64,000 nucleotides of DNA. Source: Frankiales bacterium (lineage in GTDB: Bacteria > Actinomycetota > Actinomycetes > JAFAQI01). This document shows, piece by piece, positions 50,723 through 58,582 of this stretch. Below the pieces are notes generated by a model. That model ran no database searches. It saw only the letters and a list, made by a program, of their open reading frames with translations, and was not told where the DNA came from. A program made the translations under genes and the position numbers. Position 1 is the stretch's first letter. Each line of letters starts with the position of its first letter. Location of the stretch: positions 1-64,000 of the forward strand of contig JAICXQ010000004.1 in assembly GCA_025980325.1 (NCBI GenBank), given 5' to 3'.

Positions 50723-51628
50723 GTGGACGTAGCCGAGACGATCACCCAGTGCCGCGTCATGCCCGATGCAGCGTACGAACCCTTGTGGGACTCCATCGTG
50801 GTGCCGCCGACCGTCAAGGACAGATTGCTCCGGTCTGCGCTCCTCGCGCTCTCGTTGCGACCGAATCTGCCCTTCGAGGTTACGGCCTTGCACGGGCTCG
50901 CCGTGCTGTTCGGACCTCCGGGTACGGGCAAGACAACCCTCGCGCGTGGCCTCGCCGCGCAGTTGGCGCCCCTTACCTCCGCGAAGAAGACCCGTTTCAT
51001 CGAAGTCAACCCACATGGGCTGATGAGCGCTGAGCACGGTCAAAGCCAGCGCAAGGTCGCCGAATTGCTCGGTGAGCACATCCCGCGCCTCGCCGACGAC
51101 GGCATTCCAACCGTCGTTCTGCTCGATGAAGTCGAGTCAATGGCCGTCGCGCGCAGCGAAGCGTCACTGGCCGCCAACCCCGCCGACGTTCACCGCGCGA
51201 CTGATGCGGTGCTTACCGCCTTGGACGCCAACGCGGTCCGCACGCCTCAACTATTCATCGTCGCAACGAGTAACTTCACCCGCGCACTCGATGCGGCATT
51301 CCTCTCTCGGGCCGACGTCGCCATCGAGGTTCCTGCACCCGATAAAGACGGCGCTCTGGCAATCCTGCAGAGGACGCTGACGGGAATGGGCCAGGCTTAC
51401 CCACCCTTGGCGGACCTCGCATACGACGCCGGCCTCAAACGCGTGGCGACGAAGCTCGCAGGCATCGACGGCCGACGCATTCGCAAGGCCGTGACGGAAG
51501 CGATGCTCAGTCGAATCGAGACGGTGCTGGACCCCGGGACCTTGACCGTGAAGGACCTCTTAGCAGGAGCCACGACGGCAACCGAGAGCTCGGACTTCAA
51601 GGAAGGAGACGGCCATGCTGCGGCATAG
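50723..51628 (+). CDS. cap6: CBASS TRIP13/Pch2-like AAA+ ATPase (Cap6)
   Basis: GTG start with AAGGAG RBS; GPPGTGKTTLARGLA, VVLLDEVESM, ATSNF, FLSRADV; downstream HORMA and CD-NTase genes. Confidence 0.88.
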   Translation: MDVAETITQCRVMPDAAYEPLWDSIVVPPTVKDRLLRSALLALSLRPNLPFEVTALHGLAVLFGPPGTGKTTLARGLAAQLAPLTSAKKTRFIEVNPHGLMSAEHGQSQRKVAELLGEHIPRLADDGIPTVVLLDEVESMAVARSEASLAANPADVHRATDAVLTALDANAVRTPQLFIVATSNFTRALDAAFLSRADVAIEVPAPDKDGALAILQRTLTGMGQAYPPLADLAYDAGLKRVATKLAGIDGRRIRKAVTEAMLSRIETVLDPGTLTVKDLLAGATTATESSDFKEGDGHAAA

Positions 51629-52100
51629 ATCGATTGCGGCCGCGCCGGTTCGCGGCGCATCGGAGGCATGGCAGGTGGTCGTACAACTTCTTGCCGACAC
51701 GCTCGAGAGAAGCCCGTCCATCCAAGACGGCAGCGTTCGCGCGGAACTTGCCCCTCTGGCTGGTCTGGGCACCGCCCTCGTAGCCGGAGGTCACCTCGAG
51801 AAGACGCCGCTGATGCTTTCCGACGAAGCCCTAGAGGTGGAGATCCGCGTCGTTACCTCGGATGCGGCGCTGACGATCGAGGAAAACCTCAATCCGGTGC
51901 CGGGTGGGGGCTCTGCGACAACCGACTGGAGCCTCTATCTCCCGGCCCCGGCGCCTTTGGCTGACGCGGCGCGGACAGCCGTCGAGGATTGTGCGCACGT
52001 CACGACCGAAGCGCCAGCGGTACGTAAAGCGAGCGCGGAGGGCAAGGCGGGGAACCTCGTCGACCACTCAGCGGTCGGTCGCTTGGGGAGCGATCAGTGA
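51615..52100 (+). CDS. uncharacterised 161-aa protein embedded in the CBASS operon
   Basis: Overlaps the ATPase stop (14 bp) and the HORMA start (ATGA-like); RHRSIAAAPVRGASEAWQVVVQLLADTLERSPSI...TIEENLNPVPGGGSATTDWSLYLP. Confidence 0.75.
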   Translation: MLRHRSIAAAPVRGASEAWQVVVQLLADTLERSPSIQDGSVRAELAPLAGLGTALVAGGHLEKTPLMLSDEALEVEIRVVTSDAALTIEENLNPVPGGGSATTDWSLYLPAPAPLADAARTAVEDCAHVTTEAPAVRKASAEGKAGNLVDHSAVGRLGSDQ

Positions 52101-52606
52101 CTTACACGTCGACGTCCACCTCGACATTCACTCGCACGCATACCGCGACGTACTTGGCCGACGTCATCCTCGGCTCGATCGCAGACATTCTCGGCAGCGT
52201 CGGTATCGACACCACACGGCTCTTCGCCGACTGGGACACCGACCAGCACGCGATCGGCGAATGGATCAAGGAGGGGTCACTCAGCTGTGTTGCGCTTGAG
52301 TGTCATCAGCCCTCGGGACGGGTCGACCCGATCGTTGAATTCCCAGTGAGCTACTCGGGCACCGGCGAGGGCGACCGGAAGTTCACTGCGGACAGGGCCG
52401 CGTTGGCCGTCTACATGACCAAGATGAAACGGGTCCCAGCAGGCACTACCTACCGGCTCTTCTGCACCTACAACGGCGCCCACAGCGACCAACCTGGCTG
52501 GGGACCGGCCACGCGCGCGGCGACCTCGGGCATGCGTTCGTTTAGTTTCGGCACGCTCGCCGCAGCGCCGCACGCCTCAGCACACCTTCGCTACTACACG
52601 AACTAA
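52097..52606 (+). CDS. cap7: bacterial HORMA domain protein (CBASS Cap7-like)
   Basis: STSTFTRTHTATYLADVILGSIADILGSVGIDTTRLFADWDTDQHAIGEWIKEGSL, typical N-terminus of bacterial HORMA-1 proteins; operon context. Confidence 0.8.
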   Translation: MTYTSTSTSTFTRTHTATYLADVILGSIADILGSVGIDTTRLFADWDTDQHAIGEWIKEGSLSCVALECHQPSGRVDPIVEFPVSYSGTGEGDRKFTADRAALAVYMTKMKRVPAGTTYRLFCTYNGAHSDQPGWGPATRAATSGMRSFSFGTLAAAPHASAHLRYYTN

Positions 52607-52616
52607 CGAGGTCGCC

Positions 52617-53474
52617 ATGGGATACGTCGACGAGGCCTTCGACAACCTCAAGCAAACGCTTGAGATCACTGAGACCGAGCAAGCACTCGCCAAGTCTCGG
52701 CACGAGCTAGTCCGAGAGCACGTGGAAGCGGCGTGGAAGCTCAAGGACCACTTTCTTACTGGTAGTTACTCGCGGCACACCAAGACAAAAAAGTTGAAGG
52801 ACGTCGATATCTTCGTCGTCATCGACCCCGCCGGACCGCAGGGTTACCTCGCCGACAGCTCGCCCACGGATGCTCTCAAGGCGCTCTACGAGGTACTCGC
52901 GACGCGATGGAGTGACCTAACGCTCGACGACAACGTCGTCACCGTCAACTACACCGGTGAGGACGTCGCGTCCTACGAGATTGCACCTGTCTTCCCCCGC
53001 GACGGCGGTGGTTACGTCATGCCGAACGGCCGCAGCTGGATGGCAACTGATCCAACGGTGCATAAGACGATGGTCACGGCGATGAACAAGGAGTGCGACG
53101 GCAAGTTCGTTCCCCTAGTCAAAATGATCAAGGGCATCAACCGCCACTTCGACGAACCGATCTGCCCCTCGTTCTTGCTTGAAGTCATGGTGCTCCGGCT
53201 AGTGCTGCCGCCCTGTGCGCGCTATCGAGACGAAATTCGCTTCTTTCTCGCATCGGCCGCGGATCAACTTACGGTTGACTGGCCGGATCCAGCGGGACTG
53301 GGCGAGGACGTAAATGCGGAGGTCAGTGAAACGCAGCGTCGAACGCTCGCCGATGTTGTTCGAGGATGGCTAACAACCGCCGAAGAAGCACTGTTGCTGG
53401 AGCAGGAGGGTAAGGAACGCGCAGCTGTTGAGAAGTGGCGCGAACTCTTCGGATGGCGAATGCCACGCCCATGA
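52617..53474 (+). CDS. CBASS oligonucleotide cyclase (CD-NTase)
   Basis: Nucleotidyltransferase motif GSYSRHTKTKKLKDVDIFVVI; ASYEIAPVFP third-acid region; VKMIKGINRHF. Confidence 0.9.
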   Translation: MGYVDEAFDNLKQTLEITETEQALAKSRHELVREHVEAAWKLKDHFLTGSYSRHTKTKKLKDVDIFVVIDPAGPQGYLADSSPTDALKALYEVLATRWSDLTLDDNVVTVNYTGEDVASYEIAPVFPRDGGGYVMPNGRSWMATDPTVHKTMVTAMNKECDGKFVPLVKMIKGINRHFDEPICPSFLLEVMVLRLVLPPCARYRDEIRFFLASAADQLTVDWPDPAGLGEDVNAEVSETQRRTLADVVRGWLTTAEEALLLEQEGKERAAVEKWRELFGWRMPRP

Positions 53475-54433
53475 TCGAGGCCGCCGACGGGCATGAGCCG
53501 GCACGACAGGGGTTTCAGATAGTGCAACGACGCACTGAACCACCTATTACCGAGCAACAGAACTCGGATGCCTGCCTTCGGCTGCTGGCAGCCCAACGTC
53601 AGCTGTACGCAGAAGTCAAGCGAAGCAGCGACCGACGGCTCGCCACCCTGTTCCTGGTGACGATCGCTACGATTCTCGTAGGTGCAATCGTTCCTGATTC
53701 TCGCAACTACATCGGCGGCGTCGCGGCGTTGGCGATGGGCACGTGGGTCAGTGTCGCGGAGTTGCGCGAGCGAACGAGCATCGGCCAAGCCGCCAGCATC
53801 CAAGAACACTTCGATACGGGTCTGTTTCAGCTGCGGTGGCACGACTTCCTGGCGGATCGCCCTTCCGAATGGGCGATCACCGAGGCGGCCGGACGCGGCT
53901 CGCTAGATGGTCTCGCTGATTGGTACCGACCCAAGACGATCAGCAGCATCGTTCGGCCCCTCGACGTGCTCATCTGTCAGCGAGCCAACCTCGACTACGG
54001 CGTCAGCCTGCATACGTCCTATGCGCGAAGCCTGGCCTGGATGCTGGGCGCCGGGATCGTCGGTGCATTCGCTGCCGGCGGCGTGCTCGGGTACTCCGTA
54101 TGGAACTTCGTCTTTGCCATCGCAGCACCTCTCGCGCCCATCGTAGTCACCGCCGTTAACGAAATCCAGGCGCACCTGACGAGCGCTTCGAACAAGGAGT
54201 CCGCCGAGGCGAAGGTAGCCGATCTTTGGCGGCGCGGACTCGCAGAGCCGAATGAGATCACCGACGACGAGTGCCGCGCTGCGCAGGATTGCATCCTCGG
54301 CTTCCGCAAGACCAATGCCCAGGTGCCCGAGTGGTTGTACAACCGCTCGCGTGAACGGAACGAGGCAGTCATGTTGGCGACTTGCTCGGCGCTGGTCGAA
54401 GAGGCGATCCGCCACGGCCACGCCCTCCGATGA
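53471..54433 (+). CDS. S-4TM family putative pore-forming CBASS effector
   Basis: ATGA overlap with CD-NTase; ITEQQNSDACLRLLAAQRQLYAEVKRSSDRRLATLFL and four predicted TM helices. Confidence 0.85.
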   Translation: MIEAADGHEPARQGFQIVQRRTEPPITEQQNSDACLRLLAAQRQLYAEVKRSSDRRLATLFLVTIATILVGAIVPDSRNYIGGVAALAMGTWVSVAELRERTSIGQAASIQEHFDTGLFQLRWHDFLADRPSEWAITEAAGRGSLDGLADWYRPKTISSIVRPLDVLICQRANLDYGVSLHTSYARSLAWMLGAGIVGAFAAGGVLGYSVWNFVFAIAAPLAPIVVTAVNEIQAHLTSASNKESAEAKVADLWRRGLAEPNEITDDECRAAQDCILGFRKTNAQVPEWLYNRSRERNEAVMLATCSALVEEAIRHGHALR

Positions 54434-54632
54434 CCGCTCGTCGCGATAGTCGACGATCTAGGGTTTCTTGCCATCGCTGACGTGTTGGTGCGACGGATTT
54501 CAAGTCGGCTCAGGTGAGTGTCGACCAGTGTCGCGCAGTGCTGACCCGGGCCGTTCCCGCAGGTCAATGAGCCACTGCCGCCCCGCGAAGTGCCGTCCGT
54601 GTCGCGGCAGGTTGTCGCCTCGCAACCTACGC

Positions 54633-54651
54633 GTGATCACGGCGTGATCAC
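54633..54651. promoter_or_regulatory. candidate operator: two GTGATCAC palindromes 11 bp apart
   Basis: GTGATCACGGCGTGATCAC upstream of the DUF262 gene. Confidence 0.5.
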
Positions 54652-54703
54652 GAGTCCGCTTGCGGTGCTGGTTAGATTCCTCATGATCTGCAGGAGGTAA
54701 CGG

Positions 54704-56803
54704 ATGAAAGCTGTCGACTCACATCTGCTGACGTTGCTCAAGGCGAGTAGTCAGTTCATTGTGCCGATCTACCAACGGGTCTACTCCTGGCAAGACTCGG
54801 AGTGCGCTCAGTTGTGGGCAGACATTCTGCGGGCCGGGGCCAACCTGAGACTTGGAGCGCACTTCACCGGCTCGATCGTGTACGTAGCCAAAGACCAGTC
54901 GACCAACACCTCCGCAGAGCCCGATCTCATCATCGACGGCCAGCAACGGATAACAACGGTGACCCTCATCCTGACGGCTTTGGCGGCGCAGCTTGAGGCC
55001 CTTCCCGAAGATGCGCGTGAGCCTTGGGATGGGTTTTCCCCCAAGAAGATCCGCAACCGCTACCTGCTCAATGACGACGAAGAGGGTGAACGTCAGTTCA
55101 AGCTGATCCTGTCGCAGAACGACAAAGATGCCTTGATCTCACTCCTTCAAGGGGTCGAGCCAACCGATGGCCTTGTGACTCGCGTGGCCGACAACTACGC
55201 GTATTTTCAGCAGCGGCTCGCGGATCCGAAACTCGACCTCGCCGTTGTGTGTCGCGGTCTCGACAAGCTAGTCGTGGTTGATGTCAAGCTTGAGCGCGGT
55301 GTCGACAATCCGCAGCTCGTCTTTGAGGCGATGAACTCGACGGGTAAGAAGCTGTCGCAGGCGGATCTGATCCGGAACTACGTCCTTATGGATCTGCCAA
55401 CCAAGGAGCAAGAGAAGGTCTACACCGCTTATTGGCGACCGATGGAACTCGAGTTCTCCGGTGCCGACGAGAGCCAATTTGACGAGTTCGTCCGCCACTA
55501 CCTGACGATCAACACCGGCGACATCCCTCGACTCGACGACATCTACGAGGCGTTCAAGGACCACGCAGTCGTCAACACGAACGCCGACGAGACGATCCAA
55601 TCGCTCGTCGTCGAGTTGCGGCAATATGCGCGACGGTACTGCGCGATGGCCCTCGGCAAGGAGCCCGATCCGAAGTTGCGCCGTGCGTTCAAGGACCTGG
55701 ATCAGATCAAGGCCGACGTGGTCTATCCGTTCCTCCTGGAGGCCTATACGGACTATGAGCTTGGCGTCCTCGACCGCGACGAGCTGCACGAAATCGTTCA
55801 GATGGTGACGGCGTACATCTTCCGGCGCGCGGTTTGCCGCATTCCGACCAACTCACTGAACAAGACGTTCGCCAGTTTCAGCGCCGCCATCCGGAAGGAC
55901 CGCTACGTCGACAGCGTCAAGGCGCACTTCCTCAGCCTGAAGAGCTACCGATCGTTCCCGACCGACATCGAGTTTCGGGCGTCGCTCAAGACCACAGACC
56001 TCTACAACTTCCGGCGCCGGTCCTACTTCCTGCGACTGCTGGAGAACCACGGCCGCAAGGAGCACGTGACCATCGAGGATTACACCATCGAACACATCCT
56101 TCCCCAGAACGAGAACCTCTCGGAGGAGTGGCGTGAAGCCTTGGGGCCCGACTGGGCCGATCTCCAGCAGAAACATCTGCACACGCTCGGCAACCTGACG
56201 CTTACGGGCTACAACTCGGAATACTCCGACCACTCATTCGAGACCAAGCGCGACATGGAGGGCGGTTTCAGAGACAGCCCGCTTCGACTCAACAAAGGGC
56301 TCGGGCACTTGGCGACCTGGAACGTGTCGGAGATAGAGAAGCGCGCAGAGCGCCTCGCCGAGGACGCGATCGCGGTCTGGCCCCGGCCTGAACTTCCGGA
56401 CAACGTCATTGCCGAATTCCAGCAGCAGCGAGCCGCGTCTGACTTTTCCATCGAGGACCACCCGCACCTACTGCCACCGAAGCGCCGGCAACTGTTTGAG
56501 CAATTCAGCAACGAGGCGCTCGCGCTGGACCCGGGTATTACGCGTCACTTCCTCAAGCACTACGTGGCGTTCAAGGCAGAGACGAACTTCGTAGACGTGG
56601 TTCCGCAAAAGGGGCGGCTGCGACTGAGCCTGAATATTCCGCTGGAGGCACTTCATGACGAACGAGGCCTCGCTTGGGACGTCAGCAGGAAGGGCCATTG
56701 GGGCAACGGGGTGACCGAGGTCGGACTCAACGAAGAATCGGACTTCAACTACGTGATAGGGCTTGTTCGTCAAGCGTTCGAGTATCAGATGGGCGGCGAC
56801 TGA
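54704..56803 (+). CDS. DUF262/DUF1524 GmrSD-like protein with C-terminal DUF5655-like region (putative type IV restriction)
   Basis: FIVPIYQRVYSW, DGQQRITTVTLIL, TIEHILPQNENL, LGNLTLTGYNSEYSDHSFETKRD. Confidence 0.88.
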   Translation: MKAVDSHLLTLLKASSQFIVPIYQRVYSWQDSECAQLWADILRAGANLRLGAHFTGSIVYVAKDQSTNTSAEPDLIIDGQQRITTVTLILTALAAQLEALPEDAREPWDGFSPKKIRNRYLLNDDEEGERQFKLILSQNDKDALISLLQGVEPTDGLVTRVADNYAYFQQRLADPKLDLAVVCRGLDKLVVVDVKLERGVDNPQLVFEAMNSTGKKLSQADLIRNYVLMDLPTKEQEKVYTAYWRPMELEFSGADESQFDEFVRHYLTINTGDIPRLDDIYEAFKDHAVVNTNADETIQSLVVELRQYARRYCAMALGKEPDPKLRRAFKDLDQIKADVVYPFLLEAYTDYELGVLDRDELHEIVQMVTAYIFRRAVCRIPTNSLNKTFASFSAAIRKDRYVDSVKAHFLSLKSYRSFPTDIEFRASLKTTDLYNFRRRSYFLRLLENHGRKEHVTIEDYTIEHILPQNENLSEEWREALGPDWADLQQKHLHTLGNLTLTGYNSEYSDHSFETKRDMEGGFRDSPLRLNKGLGHLATWNVSEIEKRAERLAEDAIAVWPRPELPDNVIAEFQQQRAASDFSIEDHPHLLPPKRRQLFEQFSNEALALDPGITRHFLKHYVAFKAETNFVDVVPQKGRLRLSLNIPLEALHDERGLAWDVSRKGHWGNGVTEVGLNEESDFNYVIGLVRQAFEYQMGGD

Positions 56804-56999
56804 ATTGTCGATCGACCAACGGAGTAGGTTGGACTGCCGACGATAACCGCGCTATTGGCACTCTAGGCAACTCTGCGGTTCCGTGACCGCCGAGCGGACT
56901 GACATGTGTCAAGCCGCCGTCAAGGACATCGAAACCCGCCGCCGGAGAACCCCTTCCCCCCGCTCGTAACACTTCCGCACGAAGAAGCGGACTCCGGAT

Positions 57000-57575
57000 C
57001 TATTCGTCCGCTGCCTCGGTGGGCAGACGGTACGGACGCTGCCACTGAGTTGCGGGCGCGGTCTCGGTCGGATCATTCAGGTCCTCCTCGAAATACAGGC
57101 GCCCAAAGCGGTCGCGTACCCAGATCTTCTGGGCGGCGTCGATGAAGTGGTACTCCATTTCCCACACGTGAGTGCGGTCGGCCAAATCGGTTCCAGCGAC
57201 CTCGAGCGTCCGTTCGACCGTTTCACCGGGAGGTACGTAGTCGAGGATCACATCGTCGTGCGCCACTGGTCCCTCCTTAGGTGAGTACCATGCGCTGACC
57301 TCAACGACGAGAGCCCGAACCAACTCCTCGGAACCGTTTCTCATCAGCACCTTCACGCGCCAGTGGTAGTTCCCGTCCGACCGTCGAAAGCCACCTTGAT
57401 CCTCCAGCCAGACGGCCACTCGGCGGGCTTGAGAGACGAGTCGCTCGTGACGGTCCCGCCGACGTTCGACTTGATCGCGACCGAGAAGGAACATGGATAC
57501 AGCGAAAGCACCGGTAGTCCCTATGGCTGTTAGCCAATCGGCCAGTGTGTTCACGACGTAATCACACCGTGCCAT
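57000..57575 (-). CDS. membrane-anchored protein of unknown function
   Basis: One N-terminal TM (WLTAIGTTGAFAVSMFLL), then a soluble domain; island-encoded. Confidence 0.6.
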   Translation of the reverse strand: MARCDYVVNTLADWLTAIGTTGAFAVSMFLLGRDQVERRRDRHERLVSQARRVAVWLEDQGGFRRSDGNYHWRVKVLMRNGSEELVRALVVEVSAWYSPKEGPVAHDDVILDYVPPGETVERTLEVAGTDLADRTHVWEMEYHFIDAAQKIWVRDRFGRLYFEEDLNDPTETAPATQWQRPYRLPTEAADE

Positions 57576-57702
57576 CTCAACCGCCCGCAATAGATGCGCG
57601 GCTCCTTCGGCGGTCGTTGTGAAGGTCAGACGAGATTCAGCTCCTCGCGAGCGGTGTGCACGCGGATCGGGAAGGGCCGGAAGAGCCGCGACGGATGGAC
57701 GT

Positions 57703-57942
57703 TCAGGCAACATCGCCCGCCGGGAACAACTGCCACCCAAGTTCCGGAGCCCAACGAATCCCGTACGGCACCGACCATGCACTCGCAAGCCACAGATGAG
57801 TAAGAGGCTCAGGCAACTGCGGTGGCCGGTCGGGTAGCGGCGGTGTATCGCTTCCTAGCAAAGCCATGACCGCCTCGTCTGGCGCGATTGTCAGCGGCGG
57901 CAAGATAAGGAACAGGTGCCGCTGCGGAAGTTGTGCCGCAGT
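57703..57942 (-). pseudogene. C-terminal remnant of an unidentified protein
   Basis: ORF tail LPQRHLFLILPPLTIAPDEAVMALLGSDTPPLPDRPPQLPEPLTHLWLASAWSVPYGIRWAPELGWQLFPAG reads as real protein, without a plausible own start. Confidence 0.35.
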
Positions 57943-58304
57943 TAGCTGTCCTGACCAAGGACGTTGCTGGCCGTGGTCATGCGGCGAGCCGGGTGATCGG
58001 GGGGTGACCGCCGGCGGCTTTGCGTGTCCGGCCCGACACTCGTCAGCCGCCGTACGTACGCCTTGCCGAAGTCGAGCAGCGGCGTTTCTTCGAGCACGTC
58101 GTGCACCGTGGCGAATCCGACGCCCTTCACCCAGCCCGGCGGCCACCGGTTGCCGTGAGCTTCGACCTGTGCTTGGAACTTGGTCGCCGCGAGCTTGACG
58201 TCGAAGGTCTCGGACTGCCATCCGCTGCCTCGGCCGCCGGTGCGCCACTGCACCTTGTATGCCGTCGTGCCGTCGCTGCGTTTGCGGGTCACTAATCCGG
58301 CCAT
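57942..58304 (-). pseudogene. truncated tyrosine recombinase/integrase (N-terminal part only)
   Basis: MAGLVTRKRSDGTTAYKVQWRTGGRGSGWQSETFDVKLAATKFQAQVEAHGNRWPPGWVKG integrase N-terminal pattern; catalytic domain absent. Confidence 0.75.
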
Positions 58305-58402
58305 CGTCGCCGCCTTCCAAGATCAGGTGATGCCACCGTGATGCCTGGAGCCCGACGCTAGAGGTGACCACCGACAAAATCGCAGGTGACACGCGGTCTG
58401 AT

Positions 58403-58488
58403 TGGTGGGCGAGGGGGGAGTTGAACCCCCACGTCCTTACGGACACACGGACCTGAACCGTGCGCGTCTGCCATTCCGCCACTCGCCC
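58403..58488 (-). tRNA. tRNA-Leu (anticodon CAG), CCA encoded
   Basis: GGGCGAGTGGCGGAATGGCAGACGCGCACGGTTCAGGTCCGTGTGTCCGTAAGGACGTGGGGGTTCAACTCCCCCCTCGCCCACCA; class II with long variable arm; anticodon loop TTCAGGT. Confidence 0.95.
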
Positions 58489-58582
58489 AAGAGGCCCGAC
58501 CACGCTAGCACCCAGACCCGTCCGAAAGCCCCCACATAACCCCGCTGGATACGATCATGCTCGCCTGGGGAAGGGACGCTTC

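Larger units (their letters stand above)
49860..58427. mobile_element. tRNA-Leu-integrated genomic island carrying anti-phage cargo
   Basis: 23-bp direct repeat of the tRNA-Leu 3' end at both ends; degenerate integrase next to the tRNA; defense cargo. Confidence 0.8.

Noticed and set aside
52097-53474. Type II CBASS (E1/E2-JAB) interpretation
   Set aside because: No ubiquitin-like E1, E2 or JAB domain genes; the presence of a TRIP13-like AAA+ and a HORMA-like protein fits type III instead.
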